Positions 1 to 10,430 of a DNA stretch of 64,000 bases are shown piece by piece. Source of the DNA: Inia geoffrensis (Eukaryota; Chordata; Mammalia; Artiodactyla; Iniidae); the NCBI GenBank assembly GCA_036417435.1, contig CM070904.1, positions 133,610,695 to 133,674,694 on the forward strand, given 5' to 3'. The notes under the pieces were generated by a model, which had not been told where the DNA came from, did no database searches, and was given only the letters and a program-made list of their open reading frames with translations. Each line of letters opens with the position of its first letter. The stretch's first letter is position 1. Position numbers and translations under genes: made by a program.

Positions 1-1079
1 GGAGCTCAGGAAGACCTGGGCTAGATGCTCCACTGGGAGCTGGGACTGTAAGAGATGGCTTACTCTCCAGGGTCCGGAAGGGCATCTCAGGAGGAAGTAT
101 GGGCAGAGAAGAAGAGGTGGCTTGGAGCCGAGCGTTGAGGAACCGCAGGTGCCTTGACAGGGAGACTTGAGAAGTGGCAGGCAGTGAGGGGAAAGGACAG
201 CCAGAAGCCCTTGGAATCATGGAAGCCAGGAGGGGACTGCTGGGGTCGGGGGCAGCCACTGCTCCAATGCTGCCGAGTGTTGGGAAAGACAAGGACAGAG
301 GATGCCCGTTGGAGGTGACGACACGGAGGTGACATTGATAAAAGCAGTTTTGGGGGCACGGCTGGCTCAGAAGCAACGAGGTGTGGCAAGGAGCCGGAGG
401 GAGGGAGTAGGGGCAGCAGCTCTTTCGAGAAGTCGGTCAGTGACGGGCCTAGAGGGGAAATAGTGCCCAGGGACAGCATCTTAGAGAAGAGAAGACATCC
501 TCTCCCACGCCTTATGCTGGTGGGATCCTCCCTGCAGAGAAGGAAGGAAGCGGGGATCGTGGGAGGGATCAGATACTGAGGGCAGGAACGGGGTCAGGGC
601 AGGGGGCGTCTGATGGGGCATCAGATGAGGCCATCCGCTCAGAGGGGCGAGGGTGTTCTGAGAAGAGAAGGAGGAAGGAGAAGGGGTCAACTAGTCTGGG
701 GTGTGGAAAATTGAGCCTTTTAGAGAAACAGTGGAGAGGACCCACTTGAGACTTGCCTGTATGAATTTAAAGTGAAACCGTTTTCTAGACCAACTGTTTT
801 ATGAAAGGCGGGGTAGGATTCATCCAGAGTTGGGAGTTCTGCCAATTAAGGAAGGTGGACAGAGACAGGGACCCGGAATCTAAGTTGGATGCGATGATCT
901 GAAGCCAGCGGGGGCTGACGGATACTGGCCGGAAGAAGCCAGATGCTTCCCGTCCCCTCTTAGGCGGCGCGGATGACCAGAAAAGCCCCTCCCCAGCCCC
1001 TGTCACATAGATCCTGTGTTCTTCGTTTTAAAGCTAGCCACAGGCATGAAGTAATTCTGGACGATTTTCTTTATTTCAG
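1..1079 (+). other. CAPN10: CAPN10 intron 1, 3' part
   Basis: No sequence resembling the CAPN10 first exon (N-terminus through the residues before EICA) was seen here, so exon 1 and the promoter lie to the left of the window. The stretch is purine-rich at its left end and ends in a pyrimidine tract and TTTCAG acceptor. No other gene was seen. Confidence 0.7.
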
Positions 1080-1211
1080 GAAATCTGCGCCATGCCCCAG
1101 CTGTTTGCAGATCGCGCTCAGGAAGGACAGGTGAAGCAAGGGCTGCTAGGGGACTGCTGGTTCCTGTGTGCCTGCGCCGCCCTGCAGAAGAGCCAGCACC
1201 TCCTGGACCAG
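1080..1211 (+). CDS. CAPN10: CAPN10 exon 2 (catalytic Cys exon)
   Basis: Acceptor ttatttcag precedes GAA. The exon reads EICAMPQLF and then [15 protein letters not shown], ends HLLDQ, and the donor is GTGTCT. Its 132 nt are phase 0 on both sides. The Cys of GDCWF is the protease nucleophile. The internal ATG at 1092 is not the gene start. Confidence 0.93.
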
Positions 1212-4200
1212 GTGTCTGCCACAGCGCGGCTTCCCCTCCGACCCTTGCTTCCTGTCTGCCCGCGTTGGAAGGAAGCAGGAGGCGGCCAAGCTCTTGCTCT
1301 GCGGGGCTCGGCCCTCGGGGGCTCCGAGGCGCAGACGCAGTGACCCCCTCCCGCAGGGGCCAGCAGGGGTGCTTTCTGTCCTGCTCTGCCATCTCCTGAG
1401 CCCTGGGTCAGGCAGGCATTTGGAATAAAAAGACAAACGTGCCAGCCCAGGGTAGGAAAGGGTTGGCCGAGAGGTCCTATGCTGCTTTGGAGCAAGCTTC
1501 CTAGCTAGTTGCAGTTGCTTTTTTTTTTTAACAGGTTTTGAATATAAATTGGCAAAAGGTGATTAAAACTGTTTCCGATGCTAAGCAGGTACCACAGTTA
1601 TAGAAGGCCTGTCAGGCTCCTTCCCCAGGAGCCCTCACGGCCTCACTAAGTGTCACCGATACAGGCAACAGTGTTGACGGTGGTGACCCCTTTCCGAGCT
1701 GCTCCCGTGTCCCAGGCCCTGTGCTAAGCCCACCCCAGTTGCTGGCTTTCACTCTCACAGGACTTGCTGGCTTTGACCCTTTCTTACAAACAAGGGCACG
1801 AAAACCATTGTCACGTTCCCAGCTAGTAAGGGGCAGAGCCAGGCCCAAACGAGGCCATCTGGGTCCAGAGCCCGTCCCGTCTCTCAGCATTAGGCCAGAA
1901 TCACAAACCCAGCAGTGAACAGCGGGCCGGGCACTGTCAGAGTTTCTGAGGTCCCAGGCTCCAGCCAGGGCGTCGCTGTGCCTATGGTGACCTGCCACCA
2001 GCCACTCTGTCGAGAACTGGGTCACTCAGGCCTATAAAAGTCACATTTGTTTTGGATTCAGGTCACGTGCTTATTGGGGACACTAGGACATAATGGTCGA
2101 CTTTGACCTCTGGGAGACAGTCGGCTCCCTCAGTGTGGCCCTAGCATCTTTTATTGAAAGGTCTTTTAGTCTTCTGTCCAGTGAGCGGGTTTTGCACAAG
2201 CACTGCCAGCCAGGCGTCGAGGGAGATGGAATCCTTTGCACGACGGGAGGGTACCGTTCAGCACGGTCGCGCTCTGCTCGGGATGCTGGGGGCGCGCCGC
2301 GTGGTGGCTTCTCTCACCGTCTCCTTTTGCCTCTCCCCACGCGCGGCAGGTCTTTCCTCCGGGACAGCCGAGCTGGCTCGAGCAGACGTACCGCGGCTCC
2401 TTCACCTGTCGAGTTTGGCGGTTTGGACGCTGGGCGGAGGTGACCATAGATGACCGTCTGCCTTGTCTTGCAGGGAGGCTCTGCTTCTCCCGGTGCCAGA
2501 GGGAGGACGTGTTCTGGCTTCCCTTACTGGAGAAGGCCTACGCCAAGTACGCACGCTGGGGGTGGAGGGGCCGGGCCAGGTGGGCTGGGGGCCCGGGAAG
2601 CACACCTGCTCGCCCTGGGCGGCAGCGTCCTTGTCAGCAGCTAGGGCCTGGTGGCCAGTCCTGGGCGGGGTGACCCGTCCGGAGACAGAAGCTCTGAGAC
2701 TTGGCCTGTGGTTTGCTCTCCCCTCTGCCCACCCCCTCTTTCCCTGCCCTCATTTCAAAGTCGGGCATGAAGGCCTCGCCTCCAGAAAGAGGGTGTGTGT
2801 TTTCCTCTCTCTTTCCTCAAACCCAAGTGAGAGAAATGCCTCCGTCTATCTGTGTCACCACTGGGGACAGGCGGCCTCTGTGCAGGTTGCTGGGAAGGAA
2901 TGAGGCCACCGGGGTACCATGCTCGTTTATCGTAGTCCTGAGACCAAGGACTTCCTCCCCGAGTGTGCTGATGGCCGTGCTGAAAGGCGCTGGGCCGGTA
3001 GGCAGGCTCCGCGGTGGGAGTGAGCCTCCACTGCTGCCGCTGGCGGGGCCGAGGCCCTTGATCATGAGAGACGCAGGAGTGGGAGCTCACAGCCTCTGTG
3101 CCCGCCTCCCGCTGGTGCCCCACAGGGGCAGAGGCTGCAGGGCACTGCGGGGTGCTGTCCCTTATGGCCTTGGAGGCGAGCTTGTGTCTGGACTTGGTGA
3201 GGACAGGGTGGGAGGGAAAGGGGAGGAAAGAGAGGCGACTGAGGTGGGTAGAAGGCAGGCCACAGGGGACAGGAGAGGGGCAGGGGGCCTGGTGCCGGAG
3301 CCTCACACCCTCCTGGCTGTCTCCCCAGGGTCTACGGGTCCTATGAGCACCTGTGGGCGGGACAGGTGGCCGACGCCCTGGTGGACCTCACTGGTGGCCT
3401 GGCCGAAAGGTGGAGCCTGAAGGACATGGCAGGAGCCAGCGGCCAGCAGGACAGGCCCAGGGGCGCGGAGCACAGGACTTGTCGGCAGCTGCTCAGCCTG
3501 AAGGACCGCTGTCTGCTGAGCTGCTCGGTGCTCAGCCCCAGAACAGGTAGGGCGGGAGCGGGTGGCGGCATGGCAGGCCTGCACACCTGAGCCCTCTCAG
3601 CCTCCTGTACGGGGCTTTTTACTGTGGTCCTATGTGGGCTAAGTGGAAAGCCGGACCTTCGGAACTGGTGTCTGAGCGTGTGACCTTCCCTACTGACTGT
3701 CCTTCTCTGAAGGGAAGTGTCCCCTTTTCCCTTGACCAGGCTTTACCCCTATGGGGAGACGGGAGCCTGTATTGGGGTCACCGGGAACCAGGTCGTGGCA
3801 CCATCTCTGGCCCAGCTGGTAACCTGGCAAAATTGACACTCAGGTTTTCACTTTAGTAATATACCTGCTCATTGAAAGAAATCCATTGAAAGAAAAACAA
3901 CACTCAGACTTGACTACTTTTGACTTTTTAGTTCTCTTTCTCAGTTTTTTTTTTTTCAAAAAGATGTATATGTCTTATGTTCTATATCATACACCATTCT
4001 CTGTGTTGCTGTGTAAACTTTGTCAACGTCTTACGTTGTTAGTGTATCTGCTGCACTCTTCTTAACCTTTCCCTTGATGTTGGGTATTTAAGGTCTTTCC
4101 ATTTCATGCTATTATAAATAACACTGCAGTGGACATCTTCATGCACAGTTGTTTTCATATTTAGGATTATTTTCCTAACGGGCTTTTTGTCCAAAGCATA

Positions 4201-7200
4201 AGAACCATCAAAGTAAACTGCCACGTGTTGGCCGCCGCGCTGTGTTCGGCACGCGCGCGAGCGCTAGCACAGCCCCGGGCTGGTTTGCCCGCCTGCAGGC
4301 CTCACGATGGGGTTGGGGAAGCACACTTAGGGGGTGAGGGGAGCCCACAGAGTGCTGTGCTGGGACGCTGTGCGAGACGTTGCCTCAGAGGGTGGCCTGT
4401 GCAGCATCAGCTGCCCCAGGGAGGGGTAGGGCTAATTCTAGGCACTTCAGGCTTTGGGGGAACCTGCCGGCAAAGATGGAGAGCAGCTGGAACCCACCGA
4501 AGTGGCAGGGGGCTGGGGACGTGGGCGGGACACCCAGAGTGGCGGCTCCAGTGCCTTTCTAAGCAAAGCACTTAAAGACATTCCAGGAGTTTCTTCTGTC
4601 TGGACCGCCACCCGCCCACCCACCAGTCTCTGCTTGGCCCCTCCACTTCTGCGCCTGTCTGTCCCAAGGCCTCTGGCCAGGCGGAGGGTCTCCCGCAGGC
4701 CTCCAGCCCTCCCCACCGGTTTCTGCTCAGACGCTACCTGACGCCCCTGACACCTTAGCAGGCCTCGCCAAGAAGAGATTTCTCTAGTTTCTGGCATCAC
4801 AGACCCGCCCGTGACAGTGCTGGGAACAGCCCTTTTGAAAACCTCCCTCAGCATCCTCAGCGAGGACCGAGGCCCAGAGAAGGGAGTGACTTGTCAGGCC
4901 TGGCGGCAGCCGGGCCAGAGTCTACCCAGGTGCTTTGCTGTGACTCACGCTGCACAAGGCCACTCCTGAGCTGACTTGTCTGCAGTGGTCAGGGGAGGAG
5001 CCCCGGGTGGCCCGCGGGGGCCCGGGTGCCTGTGCAGCTGCAGTCAAGTGGGCTGGGGCGTCCCAGGGAAGGAGGCAGACCTGTGCGTCTGCTCGGTTTG
5101 AGGACTTCCTGGCTGTCCCTCACCCAGGTACCAGGGCGCTGGGGGAGTTTCATGCCTTCATTGTCTCGGACCTGCGGGAGCTCCGGGGTCGGGCTGGTCA
5201 GAGCATCCTGCTGCTGCGGATTCAGAACCCCTGGGGCCGGCGGTGTTGGCAGGGGCCCTGGAGAGAGGGGTGAGTGCAGGCGGGGTGCACTCTGGGTCGT
5301 CGTGCTGGTCTTGCTGGGGGAGGGGTGCGGGGCCCGAGGGGCAGCCCAGAGCCGCCATGACCGCGTGCGCGCCTGGTGTCCGAGGCCGGGCCATGGTCAG
5401 GACAGGGTTCGGTTGCTCTCCTGCTCGTGGGCCACCGTGCTCTGTGCTCGGCTCCAGATGGCCTGTTGAGGTCGGCCTAGTGCTGGGCCCTGTGACCCAG
5501 GCGCCCCGGGGCGGTCGGGGCCTGTCCTGAGGTCACCTACGGGCTGGTGGATGCCCTGCCGGGCTGCAGGTGACAAGAGACCCACAGAACGCCTGCACCC
5601 AGTCGTTAGCTCAGCGTCGAGACCTGGATCAGGGCCACTCCCCTTCGCTGGCCCAGGGTCGCAGAGCGGGACCAGCGCCACCCCCCCACCACCCCCACCC
5701 CCACCCACCCCCATCATCCACTCAGCCCGGCAGGGGGGCCTCCTGCCCCGCTGCTTGGGCGCTGCTGTCGCTCTCGCTCTCGAGCCGGAGGCCTCGGCTG
5801 AAGGGAGGTTCCTTCCAGGGGTGAAGGGTGGAGCCGGGTGGAGTCCGCGGCCCAGTCTGAGCTGCTGTCGCAGCTCCAGGAGGGGGAGTTCTGGGTGGAG
5901 GAGGACGAGTTTCTGCGGGAGTTTGACGAGGTCACCATCGGCTTCCCCATCTCGGAGGCTGGCCACCTGCAGAGCCTCTGCTCAGGTAAGGGAGGCCTGT
6001 GCCCTGGGGGAGGCCTCGTGGGCTCGCAGTGGCCCGGACGGACTGGCCTCAAGTCGGGCTGAGCGGGCACCGCGTCCCACCGCGGGGTGCCTGGTTGCCC
6101 CTTGGCTTCTCTTCAGGGCGGAGCGGCTGTCGCATCCCCACCTGCCCTGGGGGGACAGGTGGCGGGGTGGGGGGCCCCTGCTAGTGCAGGGGGCGTGAGG
6201 GGGACCCCGTCCCTGCAGCTGATGTGGGGGTCACTGCCCAGGAAGGGCGCTGTGCCACACTCAGGAGCTGCCCGGGGCCTGGGTCAAGGGCCAGTCGGCG
6301 GGAGGCTGCCGGAACAACAGCGGCTTCCCCAGCAACCCCAAGTTCTGGCTGCGGGTCTGCGAACCCAGCGAGGTATACATGGCTGTCCTGCAGAGACCGC
6401 AGCTGCGCACGGCGGGCCACCCAGGAAGGGACTACCAGGCCGTGGGCCTGCACATCTGGAAGGTAACCCACCCGGGCCTGGCACCCCGCTCTGTGGGTTG
6501 CAGGCACAGGGGTGAGGAGGCCTGAGCCCCCCCACCCCCGGCTGTCTTCCCACAGACCCGGCTCAGATCTGAGTCCACAGGACTCACCTCCGTCCGCCTG
6601 GCCCAGGGTGTGCCCTTTGGCCAAAGGCAAGCTACACAGAAGCAGCCGTTAGCAGAGCTGGCAGAGGTGTTAGGAGGACTGCTGGGGGCAGCCGGGGACC
6701 TCCCTCAGTTCCCTCCCTACAAAACGGGGATGGGGTTGTTGTGCTCTCGTGGGTTGTCTGAGGATAGGTCTGTGACTCCCGATGGAGACCCCTGTCCTGC
6801 TCTCCAAGGGGACAGAAGGGTGGCCTACAGAGGACCGCGCTGCCCGTTGGCTTGCCCAGTCGCTTGGTTTTTAACCCTGTATGTCCTGACGGGGTCTGAC
6901 AACTCACATCGCACATTCCTCGTGCAGAAACTGCTGGCAAGCGTTTGCCTGGCAGTCCCCAGGTTGCATCAGCCACCTGCCTTTGCAGGCGCGGCCCTGT
7001 CTGGATTTGTCTGTCTCCTCCCAGAGCAGAGGAGGACTTGCAGCCTCCCGTGTGGGACAGAGCCGCTGACCCCAGGGCTGAGGGGAAGGCCCGGGTTCAC
7101 CGGGGTGCGGGGGACCCGTAGGCCTGGGTGCTTCGAGGGGGGCCCTTCTGTGACGGGTGCACACGGGCCTCCCCTGCAGGTGGAGGAGCGGCGGGTCAGC

Positions 7201-10098
7201 CTGCCCAAGGCCCTGTCCGCGCCCCCCGTGGCGGGCACCGCGTGCCATGCGTACGACCGCGAGGTCCACCTGCGCTGTGAGCTCGCCCCGGGCTACTACC
7301 TGGCCGTGCCCAGCACCTTCCTGAAGGACGTGCCAGGGCGGTTCCTGCTCCGGGTCTTCTCCAGCGGGAGAGTCTGCCTCAGGTGAGGGCGGCGGGCGGG
7401 CCGGGGACTGGGGCAGGGCCGCGTGCATTCGCGCCACGGCCGCCTCCTGTGCTTGTCTCCCCGGCAGCGCCGTCCAGCCGGCAGCCCAGAGCGCTGCCCC
7501 CCGGGAGGCCCTGCCCGTGGGCGAGTGGGAGACCGTGAGGCTGCGGGGCTCCTGGAGAGTCGGCCGGACGGCGGGGGGCAGCCGGAACTTTGCCTCCTAC
7601 ACCACCAACCCCCGCCTCCCCCTCTCGGTGCCGGAGGGCGCGGGCCCCCGCTGCGTCCGCATCACCCTGCGCCAGCACTGCCGTGACCACGAGGGCCACG
7701 CCATTGGCTTCCACGTCTTCCAGGCAGGCGCCCCTGCTCCCGGGCGTCCGGGTGGGGTGAGCCGGGGTCGGGGAGAGAGGCCCCCGGGATCTGTCTGCAT
7801 CATCCAGCCACACTCAAGACTCATTTCTAGGTTTTTCCTAAAGTCCATAGCTCACTGGGGGTCACGGCTCAGCTCAGGCAGCCCCTCATCCACTCGCCCG
7901 GGCTCAGAACAGCTGGACACGTGTGGCCTGAGCTGCCCCCAGCACTGCACCTGCGGCCGGGAGGCCCGACAGGGCGCAGAGGGTGCCGTTGTCCAGCAGG
8001 AGCCGCCCTGAAGCCGCGTGAATCCTCCCCACCCCAAACCCCATGCCTGAGCCTGGAACCAGCGAGGGCCTGGGCTCTGGGGACCAGCAGGAAAGGGACG
8101 GAGGGGAGGCCCACACCCGCTGAGATGTGATGGACGGTCGCGCCACCGAGTGAGGGTCTTCAGATCAGAAAGAGAAGACAGAGCTGGGGGTAGGAGCTGA
8201 GAGCGAGGCCGGGGTGCGGGGCCGAATCCCAGGCAGTAGGAGGGTGGGGCGGCCTTCGGGAGCTCGGGGAAGTGTGCCCGTTGCCCCCGCAGAGGAGAGG
8301 CTGCCACCCAGGCTCAAGTGGGCCTGAAGCTTTACCCACGGGTGGCAGGAGACCGTGGAGGCTAGGCGAGGGCCAGGGAGTCACAAACGCCGCCCGTGCG
8401 CCTTCCCCGGCCTCCGTCAGCTCTTCCTCTCCCGGCGGCACGTGAACAGGATGCAACTCGCGGGACGTGTAGCTGGAGGAAACGGGGAGGTGAAGTGCCA
8501 GAGGTCAGAGGTCGCAAACCCAGATCCCATGGTGAAGTGTGGCTCCCCTGCTCCTGGGGACCCCACTTCAAGATGGGCTTGGGCAGTGCAGGTGCCCAAG
8601 GAGGGCATGGGCTGGAGGATGGCCATCAGGGGCCCGTCATGGGGCTGGGCATGCTTAGCCTGCGGTACAGATGACGTGGGGGAGGGGAGGGGAGGCTCTT
8701 CTCTGAGAAGGTTCTGTGTCCTCAGGATCCCAGCGGCTGAGGACGTACTCGAGCCTCGCTCCACCGCAGGCCACCCCTGGGGCACCCCCCCAGCACTTCG
8801 AAAAAAGTGCTGGGGCCGGGGCCAAAGAGATGAGTCCCGGGCCGGGGCCTTGCGTAGTGGGGGTCTCCTGGTGCCCTGCGTCTTAATTCCCCCAGCTAGC
8901 TCCTCCCAGCGGCCACCCAGAGGCTGGGCTGTGCCCTGGGACATGGGGTGCCCTGGTCTCTTCCCCTGAGAGCCCCAGGCAGAGCTTCTCGGGGCCCAGA
9001 CGTTGGGGCTGCAGTGACAGCCCCTGGAGGACGTTGGGGGGGCCTTCTGCTGGTCCCCAGGCTGGGGCCCTCAGGTGGTGGGGCCCCGGTGAGTGGCGAG
9101 TCCAGCTTCGGGGGCCTGGCGTGTGTGACGGGGTCCAAGCACGCTGCACCGGGCTGCTCCCGAGCCAGGGCAGTGCTGCCTGGGAAGGGAGCAAGGCCAA
9201 GACTGAGATAGGGGACTTGCTTTCACCGTCCTGGCGGGCACAGCCGATTTGGTCCGCCCACGGGCAGGCTGCCCGCTCTGAGCCCGGGCCTCCCCCAGGT
9301 CCCAGCGGACGGTGGGGGCCAGGATGCGCCCTCCTTGCTGCTCCAGGAGCCTCTGCTGAGCTGTGTGCCGCACTGCTACGCCCAGGAGGTCAGCCGGCTC
9401 TGCCACCTGTCTAAGGGGACCTACTGGATCGTGCCCTCCACCTACCTGCCGGACACAGAGGGGGCCTTCACAGTGACCGTAGAGACCAGAATAGACAGGT
9501 GGGGCGCCGGGGCCGTGTGTGTGTGTGTGTGTGTTGGTCGGGGGGCCGTGGTCCTCAGCATCTTAGCGCCCCTGGTTCTCTCCTGCCTGCCCCACACACC
9601 CCAGCTCTCATTGTCCTGGCAGAGCCCAGAGGCCTGTGGTAGGAGAGTGCGCCGTCTAGAGAGCAGACGGGGCTGGAGCGTGGCTGCCTCTCCAGGTGCA
9701 CAGGGAGGGACCCAGAGGGGTGAGAGTGGTGTCTTCTCCCACAGGCGCTCCATTCACAGCCAGGAGATGCTGGGGCAGCTCCTCAAGGAGGTACGTATGG
9801 GGCCTGGGAGGGCCCAGCTCACTCTGCTTTGGGGCCACCTGGTGCCCTGCGTCTTAATTCCCGCACCTAGCTCCTCCCAGCGGCCACCCAGAGGCTGGGC
9901 TGTGCCCTGGGACACGAGGTGCCCTGGTCTCTTCCCCTGAGAGCCCCAGGCAGAGCTTCTCGGGGCCCAGACGCTTGGGCTGCAGTGACAGCCCCTGGAG
10001 GACGTTGGGGGGGCCTTCACCCCTCCAACCGGGTCAGTGCCGCCAGCCCTCACCATCTCCTCCCACAGGCCTCCTTCGTGGCAGTGATGAAAGCCTAA
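1080..10098 (+). CDS. CAPN10: Calpain-10, exons 2-12 (exon 1 lies left of the window)
   Basis: This is an atypical intracellular calpain, a papain-fold cysteine protease without the penta-EF-hand domain; the human gene is linked to insulin secretion and type 2 diabetes. Eleven exons join in phase: 1080-1211, 2350-2546, 3329-3546, 5128-5269, 5819-5985, 6242-6462, 7180-7382, 7468-7723, 9299-9498, 9745-9790 and 10069-10098. They give 603 residues; human exon 1 would add about 47, against 672 in human. The catalytic triad is intact: Cys in GDCWFLCA (codon 1155-1157), His in [10 protein letters not shown] (5151-5153) and Asn in RIQNPWG (5226-5228). Exons 2-5 carry the protease core and exons 6-12 the two C2-like/domain III modules. 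Oddities are a GC rather than GT donor after exon 9 and an exon 7 about 20 residues shorter than the human one as I recall it. No stop or frameshift was seen, so the gene looks functional. Confidence 0.95.
1212..2349 (+). other. CAPN10: CAPN10 intron 2
   Basis: An intron with GTGTCT donor and GGCAG acceptor. It holds one MIR-like SINE (about 1690-1890) and a short T run near 1521. No further gene was seen. Confidence 0.75.
1690..1890 (+). repeat. MIR-type SINE remnant
   Basis: The order of recognisable MIR blocks is kept: a caggccctgtgctaag block, a cagctagtaaggggcagagcc block and a tctgggtccagagccc block. It is old and diverged; the ends are approximate. Confidence 0.6.
2350..2546 (+). CDS. 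CAPN10: CAPN10 exon 3
   Basis: It starts VFPPGQPSW after a gcggcag acceptor, continues [15 protein letters not shown] and [17 protein letters not shown], and ends LLEKAYA plus AA before donor GTACGC. The 197 nt leave phase 2, completed by the first G of exon 4 (Lys). Confidence 0.93.
2547..3328 (+). other. CAPN10: CAPN10 intron 3
   Basis: An intron between donor GTACGC and acceptor CCCCAG. No repeat family or additional exon was recognised. Open frames on both strands here reflect high GC. Confidence 0.75.
3329..3546 (+). CDS. CAPN10: CAPN10 exon 4
   Basis: The acceptor is ctccccag. Reading [19 protein letters not shown] and then LTGGLAERW, it ends SVLSPRT plus G at donor GTAGGG. It is part of the protease core between the catalytic Cys and His. 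Confidence 0.92.
3547..5127 (+). other. CAPN10: CAPN10 intron 4
   Basis: An intron between donor GTAGGG and acceptor CACCCAG. It contains an A/T-rich island near 3890-4210 that looks like an ancient LINE fragment. The rest is GC-rich with no recognised content. Confidence 0.75.
3890..4210 (-). mobile_element. Ancient L1-like fragment in CAPN10 intron 4
   Basis: It is an A/T-rich island with phrases typical of the reverse complement of an L1 3' part, such as a gctattataaataacactgcagtggacatc block. The same arrangement occurs in the young L1 near 17385-17415. It is highly diverged and the ends are estimates. Confidence 0.45.
5128..5269 (+). CDS. CAPN10: CAPN10 exon 5 (catalytic His and Asn)
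   Basis: The acceptor is tcacccag. The exon reads [17 protein letters not shown], then [16 protein letters not shown], and ends WRE plus GG before GTGAGT. It carries both the His and the Asn of the calpain triad, which supports an active enzyme. Confidence 0.93.
5270..5818 (+). other. CAPN10: CAPN10 intron 5 with a C-rich run
   Basis: The intron holds a C-rich run at 5678-5712, mostly blocks of five to seven C separated by A. On the minus strand this gives repeated G tracts able to form a quadruplex. No other feature was recognised. Confidence 0.7.
5819..5985 (+). CDS. CAPN10: CAPN10 exon 6
   Basis: The acceptor is ccttccag. It reads [19 protein letters not shown], then [16 protein letters not shown], ends HLQSLCS plus G, and the donor is GTAAGG. 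It covers the end of the protease core and the start of the C2-like region. Confidence 0.92.
6242..6462 (+). CDS. CAPN10: CAPN10 exon 7 (short form of a variable region)
   Basis: The acceptor is cactgcccag. It reads [19 protein letters not shown], then [17 protein letters not shown], ends [10 protein letters not shown] and meets donor GTAACC. Between [14 protein letters not shown] and RDYQAVG it lacks roughly 20 residues that I recall in human; the frame is kept. Confidence 0.9.
6463..7179 (+). other. CAPN10: CAPN10 intron 7
   Basis: An intron between GTAACC and CCTGCAG. No repeat or further exon was recognised. Confidence 0.75.
7180..7382 (+). CDS. CAPN10: CAPN10 exon 8
   Basis: The acceptor is cccctgcag. 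It reads [19 protein letters not shown], then [19 protein letters not shown], ends [10 protein letters not shown] plus AG before GTGAGG. It is part of the first C2-like/domain III module and is CpG-rich. Confidence 0.93.
7468..7723 (+). CDS. CAPN10: CAPN10 exon 9 (ends at an apparent GC donor)
   Basis: The acceptor is tccccggcag. It reads [19 protein letters not shown], then [19 protein letters not shown], and ends IGFHVFQ. The next bases are GCAGGC, not GT. A canonical GTGAGC lies 33 nt on at 7757; using it would add 11 codons in frame with no stop. The homologous boundary (FQ, then VP) favours the GC site at 7724. Confidence 0.85.
7724..9298 (+). other. CAPN10: CAPN10 intron 9 (apparent GC-AG intron)
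   Basis: The intron begins GCAGGC and ends CCCCCAG. It holds the first copy (8867-9047) of a segment repeated in intron 11. No extra exon was recognised. Confidence 0.7.
8867..9047 (+). repeat. Intronic duplication, copy 1 (about 180 bp)
   Basis: From cctggtgccctgcg to gggggggccttc this segment matches 9838-10018 almost base for base, with only a handful of differences and small indels. It is a direct repeat about 970 bp from its partner, and exons 10 and 11 lie between them. Confidence 0.9.
9299..9498 (+). CDS. CAPN10: CAPN10 exon 10
   Basis: The acceptor is tcccccag. It reads [19 protein letters not shown], then [17 protein letters not shown], ends VETRID plus AG before GTGGGG. A (GT)8 run lies just inside the following intron, near 9517-9533. 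Confidence 0.92.
9745..9790 (+). CDS. CAPN10: CAPN10 exon 11
   Basis: A short 46-nt exon, acceptor tcccacag, reading [15 protein letters not shown], donor GTACGT. It lies between the two copies of an intronic duplication of about 180 bp. Confidence 0.9.
9838..10018 (+). repeat. Intronic duplication, copy 2 (about 180 bp)
   Basis: Partner of 8867-9047, placed in intron 11 just upstream of the last coding exon. The near identity points to a recent local duplication or gene conversion. Confidence 0.9.
10069..10098 (+). CDS. CAPN10: CAPN10 exon 12 and stop codon
   Basis: Acceptor tcccacag, reading ASFVAVMKA and then TAA at 10096-10098. The human protein ends with a similar SVMAVMKT tail. Confidence 0.9.
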   Translation, partial: ASFVAVMKA

Positions 10099-10430
10099 CC
10101 AGGTGACCCTGCGTGTCAGCTCCGGTGACCAGGGGTCTGAGGGGCTCCCAGTGGCTCACACGCCAGGGCCGTGGCAGCCGGGCCTGAGCGGGTCCTGGCA
10201 AAGAGCCCCCGTCCCTGCAGGTGCTGCAGGAAGGGCAAGAAAAGCTCGGGGTGGGCACCTTCATTCCACGCCGCTGAGCCGACAGAGCCTCCCTGAAATC
10301 CTCCACGCCCTGTCTCCTTGGCCCCGGAGAGAGGCCTTACGGCGCATCGGAACAGATCTTGTTTAAAACTATTTATTAGAAACGTTTTTAGGATGTAACT
10401 TTATAAATAAACATCAGCACTGAGCAGCTT
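10099..10430 (+). other. CAPN10: CAPN10 3' UTR
   Basis: Non-coding sequence from the TAA to about 20 nt past the AATAAA at 10406-10411. The exact cleavage site is inferred. Confidence 0.7.
10406..10411 (+). terminator. CAPN10: CAPN10 polyadenylation signal AATAAA
   Basis: A canonical AATAAA hexamer lies 308 nt after the CAPN10 stop, in an A/T-rich patch within GC-rich surroundings. Confidence 0.75.
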
